Assembly (NCBI GenBank): GCA_031628995.1
Contig: JAVLUO010000014.1
Span: forward strand, 1 to 35,813
Source: Bacillota bacterium LX-D
Lineage (GTDB): Bacteria > Bacillota > DUOV01 > Zhaonellaceae
Length of the DNA: 35,813 nucleotides
Direction: 5' to 3'
Part shown: positions 14,206-22,835 of the stretch, piece after piece
How the letters are laid out: the number at the start of each line of letters is the position of its first letter
Position numbering within the stretch: the stretch's first letter is position 1
Translations under genes and position numbers: made by a program
The notes under the pieces: model-generated
The model's database searches: none
Seen by the model: only the letters and a program-made list of their open reading frames with translations
Told to the model about the DNA's origin: nothing

Positions 14206-16080
14206 TTAAGCAGCAAATATTTTAGCCAGTATTTTGTTGCTTCGTTCAATAAATTTAGTCATTTGGGCAGGTTCCAGCTGTTTATGGCTGAGCATTGCTA
14301 AGTCGTAAATATGGGCACAGACTAGCTGGAGATCAGCTTCCTCAGCATTTTCCGATAAAGATAAAACCTTTTGAATTAAAGAATTGCTAGTATTTACAAT
14401 TAATGTTTCTTCAGTAGGGATAGTTCCTAGGTCCATACCTTTAAACATAGCGCTCATTTCTTGCAGTCTTCTATTTTTTTCATTAAGTAAAATAATAGCC
14501 GGTACGTCAGAAGTTTTCAATGCCTCAGCTTGGACTTTTAAGTTATCATTATTTAGAGCCTTTTTAAAGATAGCCGCTAATTTGTCTTGTATTTGCTGCT
14601 CTTGTTCCTGATTTGGCTCCTTCCCATTGTCCTTTAAACTGTCAGCTAAATCAGCATCAATGCGGCTAAACTGTAATCCAGCTTCTTTGCTTTCTAAAAA
14701 CTGAATAAAGTGGGAGTCAATAGTAGAAGGCAGAACTACAGCATTTAGGCCTTGCTCTTTAAAAAGGTTAATATACTGAGCTTGTTGTTTCTCATCACTG
14801 ACATAGAAGACTCTTTTGGGCTGGCCCTCTTCCTTTTGTCCTAAGTAATCTTGGAGAGTCACATACTCACCATTAATAGTACGGAAGATAATAATATCCT
14901 TTACTTTTTCATAAAAATTGTCTTCTCGAATACAGCCATACTTGACAAAGGGGTGAATATCTTCCCAATATTGGTTAAAGTTTTCCCGCTCTTTTTTAAA
15001 TAGTTCAGTTAATTTATCGGCGACTTTTTTGGTAATATGCTTGGATAGTTTAACTATATTGCTATCCTTTTGCAGAAAACTGCGGGATACATTTAAAGGC
15101 AGATCTTTAAAGTCAATTGTTCCTTTTAAGAGCATTAAGAATTCAGGAATAATCTCTTTAATATTGTCAGCTACAAAGACTTGATTATTGTATAATTTAA
15201 TTTGGCCCTCAATGGTTTCAAACTCGTGCTTAATTTTCGGAAAGTATAAGATACCTTTAAGGTCAAAAGGATAATCTACCTGTAGATGAATCCAAAATAA
15301 TGGGTCATTAAAATCATGGAATATTTTTTTATAAAAATCAATATATTCCTCCTTAGTGCAATCCTTAGGGTTTTTAAGCCAAAGAGGATGAGGATCGTTA
15401 ATTGGTTCTAATTTTTGTTCAGCACCATCTTTAGTGGTTTCCTGAGGCTGTTCATTAAGTACATAAATTTCAGTAGGTAAGAAAGAGCAATATTTATAAA
15501 TTATTTGGCGTAGGTTAAATTCTTCTAAAAATTCCTTGTTTTCGTCTGATAAGTATAAGGTGACAATAGTACCCCTTTGGTCATGCTGTGATGAGTTTAG
15601 TTGATACTCGGTACCTCCGTCACAAACCCATTGTACAGCTTCGGCTCCAGTTTGATAGGACAAAGTATCGATTTGCACCCGTTCTGCTACCATAAAAGCA
15701 GAATAAAATCCTAGTCCGAAATGGCCGATAATTTCATTACCTTCCAGTTGTTCTTTATACTTGGCAATAAAGTCTTCAGCACCGGAGAAGGCAATTTGGT
15801 TAATATATTTTTTTACTTCTTCGGCAGTCATGCCAATTCCATTGTCAATAAATTTTAGAGTTTTCTTATCTTTGTTAAAGACAACTTTAACTTCATACTT
15901 GGTGTCCGGGCTTATTTGAGCTTCTCCGATAGCTGCTAAACGCTGCAGTTTACTAATAGCGTCACAGCCATTAGAAATTAGTTCTCTAATAAAAATATCC
16001 CGATCGGAGTAAAGCCATTTCTTAATAATAGGAAAAATGTTCTCCGTATGAATAGAAATATTGCCTGTTTCCTGTTGCAT
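14206..16080 (-). CDS. htpG: Chaperone HtpG (Hsp90)
   Basis: A 624-residue cytoplasmic Hsp90 of normal bacterial length. The N-terminal GHKL ATPase shows YSDRDIFIRELISNGCDAISK (the usual NASDA reads NGCDA), DNGIGMT and GHFGLGFYSAFMV. The middle domain carries LPLNVSRSFLQKD with the conserved Arg, and the C-terminal dimerisation region follows. ATG 16080 is preferred because AGGAGG lies 8-9 nt upstream; the ATG at 16098 precedes it. It is the last gene downstream of hcpR on the minus strand, with its own promoter and a CIRCE element, so HrcA-type heat-shock control is likely. Confidence 0.96.
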   Translation of the reverse strand: MQQETGNISIHTENIFPIIKKWLYSDRDIFIRELISNGCDAISKLQRLAAIGEAQISPDTKYEVKVVFNKDKKTLKFIDNGIGMTAEEVKKYINQIAFSGAEDFIAKYKEQLEGNEIIGHFGLGFYSAFMVAERVQIDTLSYQTGAEAVQWVCDGGTEYQLNSSQHDQRGTIVTLYLSDENKEFLEEFNLRQIIYKYCSFLPTEIYVLNEQPQETTKDGAEQKLEPINDPHPLWLKNPKDCTKEEYIDFYKKIFHDFNDPLFWIHLQVDYPFDLKGILYFPKIKHEFETIEGQIKLYNNQVFVADNIKEIIPEFLMLLKGTIDFKDLPLNVSRSFLQKDSNIVKLSKHITKKVADKLTELFKKERENFNQYWEDIHPFVKYGCIREDNFYEKVKDIIIFRTINGEYVTLQDYLGQKEEGQPKRVFYVSDEKQQAQYINLFKEQGLNAVVLPSTIDSHFIQFLESKEAGLQFSRIDADLADSLKDNGKEPNQEQEQQIQDKLAAIFKKALNNDNLKVQAEALKTSDVPAIILLNEKNRRLQEMSAMFKGMDLGTIPTEETLIVNTSNSLIQKVLSLSENAEEADLQLVCAHIYDLAMLSHKQLEPAQMTKFIERSNKILAKIFAA

Positions 16081-16127
16081 CAACTTTCCCTCCTGCATGC
16101 AATTTTAGTTTACATATTTTTGAATTT

Positions 16128-16157
16128 AATATATACTAAAATTTTTAAACTTGTCAA
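16128..16157 (-). promoter_or_regulatory. htpG promoter
   Basis: On the minus strand TTGACA (16157-16152) is followed by TATATT or the overlapping TATATA (16135-16128), with 16-18 bp spacing. A perfect minus-35 suggests a strong sigma-A promoter. Confidence 0.65.
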
Positions 16158-16164
16158 GAATATT

Positions 16165-16191
16165 TTAGCACTCTTGTCCCAAGAGTGCTAA
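16165..16191 (-). promoter_or_regulatory. CIRCE element (HrcA operator)
   Basis: TTAGCACTC (16165-16173), a 9-bp spacer, and GAGTGCTAA (16183-16191) match the CIRCE consensus exactly. It lies between the hcpR stop (16198) and the htpG promoter, 7 bp upstream of the minus-35. Most CIRCE elements instead overlap the start site or the 5' leader. Confidence 0.95.
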
Positions 16192-16197
16192 AATAAT

Positions 16198-16875
16198 TTA
16201 CTCAAGATATTCTTTTAAAGCTGCCAAGTCTTTTATTTCAATACTGCCCTTATGAAAATTAATTAGACCTTCATTTTTCATTTTAATTAATTCCCTGGAT
16301 AGGGAAGGACGTTGGATGCCCATTTGTTCCGCTAAATTACTTCGAGACATAGATAATTTAATGATCAGTGATTTTTGTTTTTTAGATTCCTCCAGAAAAA
16401 GACTGCACAATTTTTGGCGAATAGTTTCTAAAGAAAGCACTTTTACTTTTTTATTTAACATTAAGATCCTACTTGAGAGTAACTCCATAAAATTAGTTAA
16501 AATCATAGGAGAAATACTGCATAGTTGGATAATAGCATCTTTAGCAATAAACAGTACACTGGTTTCTTGGGCAGCTGTAATGGTAGCAGGGTAGTTTCGC
16601 TGCTTGGAAAAGACAATTGCTTCCCCAAAAATTTCCCCTGGCCTGAGTTGGGTTAAAGTGACCACTTTGCCGGAAGCATGAATCTTTTGAACTTCCAGTA
16701 ACCCGGAAAGTACTATGCCTATAGAATGGCAGTCATCATCTTCGTCGGCAATAATGCTGCCTTTACTGTAAGTTGTTTCAACATAGTCGAGCTTGTGTAA
16801 AGAATCTAAAATCTCTTTTTTATTTAAGCCTTGAAATAAAATACAATTTTCTAAAATATCGAAATTTGTATTCAA
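16198..16875 (-). CDS. hcpR: HcpR-like Crp/FNR-family regulator
   Basis: A 225-residue Crp/FNR-type protein. It has an N-terminal cyclic-nucleotide-binding-like beta barrel (GIVLSGLLEVQKI, LRPGEIFGEAIVF), a long dimer helix, and a C-terminal helix-turn-helix (SRSNLAEQMGIQRPSLSREL). It lacks the N-terminal Cys cluster of FNR. Divergence from the Fe-S/hcp pair identifies it as HcpR-like, a sensor of NO or nitrosative stress. I chose TTG 16875 because GGGGG lies about 9 nt upstream; a longer TTG frame (16893) has no site. The palindrome 16906-16919 lies in the divergent promoter region and could also allow autoregulation. Confidence 0.85.
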   Translation of the reverse strand: MNTNFDILENCILFQGLNKKEILDSLHKLDYVETTYSKGSIIADEDDDCHSIGIVLSGLLEVQKIHASGKVVTLTQLRPGEIFGEAIVFSKQRNYPATITAAQETSVLFIAKDAIIQLCSISPMILTNFMELLSSRILMLNKKVKVLSLETIRQKLCSLFLEESKKQKSLIIKLSMSRSNLAEQMGIQRPSLSRELIKMKNEGLINFHKGSIEIKDLAALKEYLE

Positions 16876-16905
16876 GATTGCATTCCCCCACAAATTTTTA
16901 ATTCT

Positions 16906-16919
16906 GTAACAAATGTTAC
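16906..16919. promoter_or_regulatory. HcpR-like operator in the hcpR / ferredoxin-hcp intergenic region
   Basis: GTAACAAATGTTAC, a 6-bp inverted repeat with AA centre, lies 29.5 bp (centre) upstream of TATAAT (16942-16947). This is the same core and same spacing as at 11398-11417, again placing it near -41.5. It should activate the ferredoxin-hcp operon. Confidence 0.8.
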
Positions 16920-16941
16920 CTACTTTTGATTAGCAGATCTA

Positions 16942-16947
16942 TATAAT
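16942..16947 (+). promoter_or_regulatory. Minus-10 of the ferredoxin-hcp promoter
   Basis: TATAAT with no good minus-35, consistent with activator dependence through the upstream palindrome. Confidence 0.6.
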
Positions 16948-16983
16948 TAAGCTATAGTTAGAAAAGAGAAAGGATGAACCAAG

Positions 16984-17724
16984 ATGCTTAGAAAAATTGT
17001 GCATATTGATCAAGAATTATGTAATGGCTGTGGTTTGTGTGCAACTGCCTGTCACGAAGGGGCAATTGAAATAGTTAACGGCAAAGCGCAGCTAATTAGT
17101 GATAAATATTGTGATGGGTTAGGCGATTGTTTGCCGGCTTGTCCAACCGAGGCAATCAAAATTATAGAGCGGGAAGCAGATGCTTACAGTGAGGATGAAG
17201 TACTGAAACTTCAAGCTCAGCAAAAAGAAAATAAGGATGCAAATAAGGATACAATCGATGTTATGCCTTGCGGCTGTCCCGGCACGGCAGCTAAAAAAAT
17301 TACTAGAGCTGCTAATGAGCCTAAAGCAGAAACTAAAGAAACAAACAATGTGTCGCTGCCATCTCAACTAAGACAATGGCCCGTGCAGCTTCGTTTAATT
17401 AATCCCCAAGCAGAATATTTACAAAATGCTGATTTATTAATTGCAGCAGATTGTACAGCTTATGCTTACGGAAATTTTCATGAAGATTTTATTAAGGATC
17501 ATGTAACAATTATAGGCTGTCCAAAACTAGATGACAATAAGTACAACGCAGAAAAGCTGGCAGCAATTATAGCCCAAAATAATATTCGCAGTATTACAGT
17601 TGTAAAAATGGAAGTACCTTGCTGCAATGGAATAGTGCAAGCTGTTAAAGAAGCAATGTTAAGTACTCAAACCATTGTGCCTTATAGAGAAGTCACGATT
17701 GGCATAGATGGAAGTTTAAAATAA
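16984..17724 (+). CDS. 4Fe-4S dicluster ferredoxin-like protein, Hcp partner
   Basis: A 246-residue protein. The N-terminus holds a bacterial-type two-cluster ferredoxin domain, with CNGCGLCATAC and a second motif CDGLGDCLPACP of slightly unusual spacing. A charged linker and PCGCPG follow. The C-terminal roughly 120 residues form a second domain with further Cys (AADCTAY, IIGCPKLDD, VPCCNGIV). Such proteins are regularly encoded directly before hcp in anaerobes and are thought to donate electrons to Hcp. The spacing to hcp is 19 nt. Transcription is from the HcpR-like-controlled promoter. Confidence 0.9.
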   Translation: MLRKIVHIDQELCNGCGLCATACHEGAIEIVNGKAQLISDKYCDGLGDCLPACPTEAIKIIEREADAYSEDEVLKLQAQQKENKDANKDTIDVMPCGCPGTAAKKITRAANEPKAETKETNNVSLPSQLRQWPVQLRLINPQAEYLQNADLLIAADCTAYAYGNFHEDFIKDHVTIIGCPKLDDNKYNAEKLAAIIAQNNIRSITVVKMEVPCCNGIVQAVKEAMLSTQTIVPYREVTIGIDGSLK

Positions 17725-17743
17725 AAAGTGGGGAGGAATTGTA

Positions 17744-19393
17744 ATGGAAAGTAAAATGTTTTGCTATCAATGCGAACAAACAGCAGGGGGAAAAGGATGT
17801 ACTGTAACGGGGGTTTGCGGTAAGGACCCCCAAGTAGCTGCTTTACAGGATTTACTATTGTATAACCTCCAAGGGATAGCTTTCTATGGCCAAAAAATTT
17901 TAGAACAATCTCAAGAATTAGAACAAAATACTCATCAATTTATGATCGATGCTTTATTTGCTACTTTAACAAATGTGAATTTTGACCAAGAAAGATTTAT
18001 TAGTTTCTTACGCCAGGCACAAATCGTCAAGGAGCAATTAAAACAGCAGGCCGGAAAGGTAAATGGAGTTATTCCTCCGGAGGCTTTATATGAAGTTCCA
18101 GAGAAAAAAGATCAAATTCTTGCTGACGCTCAAAAAACAGCTATCTTTACAGCAGATAATGTATCTGAAGATATCCGTTCCTTAAGATCTCTTTTGATTT
18201 TCGGCGCTAAAGGAATGGCTGCCTATGCCCATCATGCCTATGTATTAGGTAAGTCTGATAAGCTAGTTAATAACTTCCTTTATAAGGCTCTAGCTGCTAC
18301 TTTAGATGATAACTTAAGCATAGATGACTTAGTTAAATTAAACATGATGCTAGGGAAAGTAAATTTCCGCTGTATGGAGCTTTTAGATGAGGCCAATATT
18401 AGTTCTTTTGGCAGTCCAACACCTACTGAAGTACTAATTACGAAAAAGAAAGGTCCCTTTATTATTGTATCAGGCCATGACCTTAAAGATTTAAAGGAAC
18501 TATTAGAACAAACCAAAGGTAAGGGCATTAATATTTATACCCACGGAGAAATGCTGCCGGCTCACTCTTATCCGGAGCTGAAAAAATATAGTCATTTAGT
18601 AGGAAATTATGGCGGGGCTTGGCAAAACCAGCAAAAAGAATTTGATGGTATTCCTGGATGTATCCTTATGACTACTAATTGCATTCAGAAACCTAAAGAA
18701 AGTTATCAGGACAGAATCTTTACCACAAGCATTGTAGGCTGGCCTAATACTAGCCATATTCAAGAAGTTAACGGTCAGAAAGATTTTACACCTATCATCA
18801 CTAAAGCATTAGAACTAGTTGGCTGGACTGAGGATGAAGCAGAAAAGAAAATTCTAGTAGGTTTTGGCCACGATGCTACCTTAAGCCATGCCGGGGAAAT
18901 TATTCAGGCAGTTAAGGAAGGTGCCATTAAACATTTCTTCTTAATTGGAGGTTGTGATGGTGTCAGAGCGGGGAGAAACTATTATACAGAACTTGCCGAA
19001 AAGGTACCTCAAGATGCAGTAATACTTACTTTAGCCTGCGGTAAATATCGTTTTAATAGGAAAGATTTTGGTACTGTTGCCGGTCTGCCCCGATTATTAG
19101 ATGTAGGACAATGCAATGATGCTTATTCCGCCGTTAAAATTGCTTTAGCTCTGGCAGATGCTTTTGACTGCGGTGTTAATGATTTACCTTTATCTCTCAT
19201 TTTATCATGGTACGAACAAAAAGCCGTTTGTATCTTACTAACATTACTTTCCTTAGGAATCAAGGATATACGTTTAGGTCCAACGCTGCCAGCATTTGTT
19301 TCATCTAATGTGTTGCAAGTCTTGGTAGACAACTTTGACATTAAGCCCATTTCCACTCCAGATGAAGATTTACAAGCAATTCTAGGAAAATAA
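17744..19393 (+). CDS. hcp: Hydroxylamine reductase / hybrid-cluster protein Hcp
   Basis: The 549-residue protein holds a 4Fe cluster and the hybrid Fe-S-O cluster. The N-terminal cluster motif is CYQCEQTAGGKGCTVTGVC (Cys 7, 10, 19, 25), the class I/II spacing of anaerobes. Downstream ligands are seen in VSGHDLKDL and YTHGEMLPAHSYPEL (His/Glu), TTNCIQ, LIGGCDG, LACGKYRFN and DVGQCNDAYS. Hcp acts in nitrosative-stress defence, reported as NO or hydroxylamine reduction and S-nitrosylation. GGGGAGG precedes ATG 17744. It is the second gene of the operon with the ferredoxin-like partner and ends at a terminator. Confidence 0.97.
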   Translation: MESKMFCYQCEQTAGGKGCTVTGVCGKDPQVAALQDLLLYNLQGIAFYGQKILEQSQELEQNTHQFMIDALFATLTNVNFDQERFISFLRQAQIVKEQLKQQAGKVNGVIPPEALYEVPEKKDQILADAQKTAIFTADNVSEDIRSLRSLLIFGAKGMAAYAHHAYVLGKSDKLVNNFLYKALAATLDDNLSIDDLVKLNMMLGKVNFRCMELLDEANISSFGSPTPTEVLITKKKGPFIIVSGHDLKDLKELLEQTKGKGINIYTHGEMLPAHSYPELKKYSHLVGNYGGAWQNQQKEFDGIPGCILMTTNCIQKPKESYQDRIFTTSIVGWPNTSHIQEVNGQKDFTPIITKALELVGWTEDEAEKKILVGFGHDATLSHAGEIIQAVKEGAIKHFFLIGGCDGVRAGRNYYTELAEKVPQDAVILTLACGKYRFNRKDFGTVAGLPRLLDVGQCNDAYSAVKIALALADAFDCGVNDLPLSLILSWYEQKAVCILLTLLSLGIKDIRLGPTLPAFVSSNVLQVLVDNFDIKPISTPDEDLQAILGK

Positions 19394-19420
19394 ATAATAA
19401 TTATCTGTTTTTGTTAAGCC

Positions 19421-19453
19421 AAAGCTGCAGGATTTTTCTTGCAGCTTTTTTTT
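19421..19453 (+). terminator. Terminator after hcp
   Basis: AAAGCTGCA pairs with TGCAGCTTT around GGATTTTTCT, followed by a run of T. Confidence 0.85.
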
Positions 19454-19578
19454 GGCATAGATTAACAATTAAAACACATATACATAATGGAAAGTTACTA
19501 AAATTATTTCAAATATTTGCAACTTTTGGCAGAGAAAAACGTCAATTAACTTGAAATAATAATGAGGAGGGGAAATCC

Positions 19579-21687
19579 GTGAGAAAAAGTCTAGCAGTTT
19601 TTTTAATTCTATCTTTAATGCTTAGTCTTGTGCCGGCCATGGCTTTTGCCCAAGGCACTGACTCTCAGCAAGTAAAAGTTGAGCAGGCTATTGAGATTGC
19701 CAAGAAGTATTTTGAGATTCCGAAAGAATATGATCAATTTGATTCCAATTACGAACAAAACCAATATTCTAGCGTTTGGGTTTTAAATTGGACTCTCCAA
19801 AAAGGAAATGGCTCCATCAATGTTAGAATTGATGTAAAAAGTGGAGAAGTTGTTGGTTATGGGGAGTATAATCCAAAGTACTATGAAGGCAACTTTAGCA
19901 GTATTCCCAAGGTAAGTAAAGCTGCCGGGGAAAAAATTGCTTTGAATTTTATTAAGAAAGTAGCACCTTCTAAGGCAGGGGAAGTAACTTTAAATCCAGA
20001 CAGGCAGAATAAATACTATTACTCCAGCGGACCTATCTTTCACTCGTATAACTTTAGCAGAACTATTAATGGGATAGAATATCCTTCCAATACAATTAGT
20101 GTTACTGTTAATGGTCAAAACGGAAAAGTAACCAGTTTTAATTGCAATTGGGAAGACTTAAAGGTTGCACCTGCTAAAGCTGTCCTTAGCCGCCAAGAGG
20201 CAGAAAAGATTTTTTCTGAAAAAATTGGTTTTAAATTAAAGTATTTTAAACCCGGCTCCGACACTAAAAATGCAAAGCCGGTAAAATTAATTTATCAGGT
20301 GGAAAATCCGGCTCAAATGGGCATCGATGCTGAAACCGGAGAGGTTGTAAGAATCGATAACTATTATCCTTATTATGATTTAGGCAGCGGTGGAATGTTT
20401 AAAGAAGTAACCTCCCAGAAATTAGAGCCCTATGAACAGTCTGTAAAAGAGGAAATAGAAGGGCTGCTTACAAAAGAACAGGCCTTAGAAAAAGCCCAAA
20501 AAGCTGTGCCCATAAACAGCAATTATAAGTTAGAATATGCTAGTTTAAACCGGGATTGGAGTTTTTCAGAGTTAAGGATTTGGTCCTTTAACTGGTCAAA
20601 GCAAGTTAAAGACAATTACGGGTGGGCAAACGTTGAGATTGACGCAAAAACGGGCAAAGTTCTGGCTTTCAGTTATACTGTTGACAGCAATAATAACCAA
20701 AGTAAAAGAACAATTGTCAAAAACAAAAAAGCTGCTGAGCAAATATTAGAAAACTATTTAAAAACCAATTACCCTGATTTAGGAAATGACTGGCAGTTAA
20801 AAGAGGATTATTATCTCCAGGCACAAGATACGGAAAATCAGCCTAGCTACTACTTAACCCTGGAAAGGATTGTAGATGGAGTACCTTTTGCCCAAAATTT
20901 TGTTAGTGCAACTATAGATAGTTATACTGGAAAAATATTTGATTTTAGGCTGCGTCATTTTAATCTAGACTTCCCTAAAAAGGATAGTGTACTAGATAAG
21001 AATAAATTTACTGCAGATTTTTTAGCTAAATATCCAATGAATTTAATTTATGCTAAAAATCAAGATAATCAGCTGTACTTAGTTTATAATTTAGCACCCA
21101 TGGAAAGCTACACTTATGATGCAGTTACAGGCCAAATGCTCAATTATAACGGGGAAGTTATTATCGACAACAAACCTATAGAAATTAAAGATATTCAAGG
21201 GCACTGGGCCAGCAGCTATATTCAGACATTAAATGATTTTGGCATGTTAAAACTGGATAATGACCTTTATAAACCTGATGAAACCATTACCCAAAGTGAA
21301 ATAATTAAAATGTTAGTTAAAGCTAAAGATGGCTACATTGAAGATGAAAAAGACGGAAATTGGTATGAGACTTATTACCAACAGGCTAAACAAAGTGGAT
21401 TAATTAAGGATGCAGAAGTCAAACCATCAGCACTAATGACTAGACAGGAATTTGCTAAATTTTTAGTTAGATCCCTAATGAATGATAAAATTGCTACCTT
21501 AAATGTGTATAAATTTAACCAATATAAAGATGCTAATAAAATAGCCAAAGGATATTTAGGCTATGGGGCAATTGCTGACGGCTTAGGATTACTGCCGGGA
21601 CATGGCGGAAATTGGAAACCAAAGGCTCAGGTTAAAAGAGGAGAGGCATGTGCGGTACTAATTAGATATTTGCAACTGGAAAAATAA
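19579..21687 (+). CDS. Secreted YcdB/PepSY-repeat protein with C-terminal SLH domains
   Basis: A 702-residue exported protein. Residues 1-25 form a signal peptide ending AMAFA. The body (about 30-530) consists of repeated YcdB/YcdC-like PepSY units, seen as recurring 'DVKSGEVVGY', 'DAETGEVVRID', 'DAKTGKVLAF' and 'DSYTGKIFDF' strands. The last roughly 170 residues hold three S-layer homology domains (starting IKDIQGHWASSYIQ; about 535-585, 593-643, 650-702) that anchor to secondary cell-wall polymer. PepSY-type domains often inhibit proteases, so an envelope-bound protease-modulating role is possible, but it is inference. AGGAGGGG precedes the GTG start at 19579. It is monocistronic. Confidence 0.9.
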   Translation: MRKSLAVFLILSLMLSLVPAMAFAQGTDSQQVKVEQAIEIAKKYFEIPKEYDQFDSNYEQNQYSSVWVLNWTLQKGNGSINVRIDVKSGEVVGYGEYNPKYYEGNFSSIPKVSKAAGEKIALNFIKKVAPSKAGEVTLNPDRQNKYYYSSGPIFHSYNFSRTINGIEYPSNTISVTVNGQNGKVTSFNCNWEDLKVAPAKAVLSRQEAEKIFSEKIGFKLKYFKPGSDTKNAKPVKLIYQVENPAQMGIDAETGEVVRIDNYYPYYDLGSGGMFKEVTSQKLEPYEQSVKEEIEGLLTKEQALEKAQKAVPINSNYKLEYASLNRDWSFSELRIWSFNWSKQVKDNYGWANVEIDAKTGKVLAFSYTVDSNNNQSKRTIVKNKKAAEQILENYLKTNYPDLGNDWQLKEDYYLQAQDTENQPSYYLTLERIVDGVPFAQNFVSATIDSYTGKIFDFRLRHFNLDFPKKDSVLDKNKFTADFLAKYPMNLIYAKNQDNQLYLVYNLAPMESYTYDAVTGQMLNYNGEVIIDNKPIEIKDIQGHWASSYIQTLNDFGMLKLDNDLYKPDETITQSEIIKMLVKAKDGYIEDEKDGNWYETYYQQAKQSGLIKDAEVKPSALMTRQEFAKFLVRSLMNDKIATLNVYKFNQYKDANKIAKGYLGYGAIADGLGLLPGHGGNWKPKAQVKRGEACAVLIRYLQLEK

Positions 21688-21691
21688 TTTA

Positions 21692-21737
21692 AAAGGCTGA
21701 CATCAAAGGGCATATTAACGCCCTTTGGGGTCAGCCT
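21692..21737. terminator. Bidirectional terminator between convergent genes
   Basis: AGGCTGAC...CAAAGGGC (21693-21711) pairs with GCCCTTTG...GTCAGCCT. The hairpin covers the stop codon and last codons of the cation efflux gene. Confidence 0.75.
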
Positions 21738-22659
21738 CCTCATTTTCTGGTACAGGTGTAGGAGGAGCACAAGGACCTAAATAATCGCATTTAATACAGG
21801 AGGCTTTACAAGGTTCCATATGGATTAAAACATGAGAACAAGGAAAAATAGCAGCAATTTCATTTTCTATTTGATCGCAGATTTCATGGACACGAACAAC
21901 AGGTTGATTATAAGGAACTACCATATGTAGATCGATATGCCTTTCAGCACCAGCCTTTCTAGACCTAAGTTTGTGAAATTCAATAAATTCATTGGAATGT
22001 CTACGAATGATGGAAATGATTATTTCTTCTTCTTCTTCGGGAAGCCGTACATCTAGCAAAGGTGAAAAGGCTTCTAATGTTAGTTCAATGGCAGCTTTAA
22101 TGATTAAGATGGCAATGGCAATGGCGCTTAAGGGGTCTAGCCACTGAATGCCTGTAACTTTAATTAGAACTAAACCTCCCAGGACTCCAATAGAGGTAAG
22201 CACATCGGTTTTTAAGTGCATGGCATCAGCCTTTAAGGCGATGGAATCTGTTTTTTCGGCTACTTTAAAAAGGTAAAGAGAGATTAAGTAATTAACTAAG
22301 GAGGCAAAAGCCATAACAAAAATGCCTAAGGTGACGGATTCTACTGCACTGCCTTGAACGAATTTTTGATAAGATTCAAAAATAATCCAGAGGGCAGCAA
22401 AAAAAATAAGAAGCGCTTCTACTACCCCTGAAACGTTTTCGATTTTGCCATGGCCAAACTGAAATTTTTCATTTGCAGGTTTAATAGCTTGACGTAAGCA
22501 GAAAAAAGCAATTAAGGCTGCTAATAAATCTAAACTTGAGTGAATTGCTTCGGAAAGGATGCTGACTGAACCTGTAATTAAAGCCACAATAAATTTTAAA
22601 AGGGCCAAAGAAAAGTTACTTATTACCGAAAATCGGGCTGCTTTTACCCTTGGGTCCAT
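21715..22659 (-). CDS. Cation diffusion facilitator (CzcD/FieF-type) with Cys-rich tail
   Basis: A 314-residue CDF-family metal/proton antiporter. Six transmembrane helices are expected. The metal site is visible as HSSLD in TM2 and HLKTD in TM5, and FGHGKIENV marks the loop. The cytoplasmic domain ends with a Cys-rich extension: MEPCKASCIKCDYLGPC. Most CDF proteins lack such a tail, so it may chelate metal. ATG 22659 follows GGAGG with 7 nt spacing; the longer upstream frame runs through the riboswitch. The probable NiCo riboswitch and terminator upstream suggest cobalt/nickel efflux. The hairpin at the 3' end is shared with the convergent SLH gene. Confidence 0.9.
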   Translation of the reverse strand: MDPRVKAARFSVISNFSLALLKFIVALITGSVSILSEAIHSSLDLLAALIAFFCLRQAIKPANEKFQFGHGKIENVSGVVEALLIFFAALWIIFESYQKFVQGSAVESVTLGIFVMAFASLVNYLISLYLFKVAEKTDSIALKADAMHLKTDVLTSIGVLGGLVLIKVTGIQWLDPLSAIAIAILIIKAAIELTLEAFSPLLDVRLPEEEEEIIISIIRRHSNEFIEFHKLRSRKAGAERHIDLHMVVPYNQPVVRVHEICDQIENEIAAIFPCSHVLIHMEPCKASCIKCDYLGPCAPPTPVPENEEADPKGR

Positions 22660-22690
22660 AATAATACCTCCGTCAACATATAGTAAAAAA

Positions 22691-22772
22691 AAGTACTTGT
22701 GGTCTAGTCCCACAAGTACTTAACCTGTTGCCTTACGGCCCGGCTTTTCTCAAATGAGACGCCTGTTCTAGT
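22691..22772 (-). promoter_or_regulatory. Probable NiCo (czcD) riboswitch with terminator
   Basis: Minus strand, 5' to 3': CTAGAACAGGCG, a small CTC/GAG hairpin, GCCGGGCCGTAAGGCAACAG with a GCC-GTAA-GGC hairpin, then GTTAAG (22772-22722). A strong terminator follows directly: AAGTACTTGTGG (22721-22710 on this strand) pairs back around 22709-22703 and ends in a T-run. The size, the short-stem junction and the position ahead of a CDF transporter fit the czcD/NiCo class, which turns expression on when Co2+ or Ni2+ binds. Assigned from memory of the motif, not from a covariance search. Confidence 0.6.
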
Positions 22773-22788
22773 TGATATTATGGTATGC

Positions 22789-22816
22789 AGTATAGTGTAA
22801 ATATTCTACTAGGCAA
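22789..22816 (-). promoter_or_regulatory. Promoter of the cation efflux gene
   Basis: Minus strand TTGCCT (22816-22811), 16 bp, TATACT (22794-22789), just ahead of the riboswitch. Confidence 0.55.
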
Positions 22817-22835
22817 TAAGTAATAAATTGTTGAA

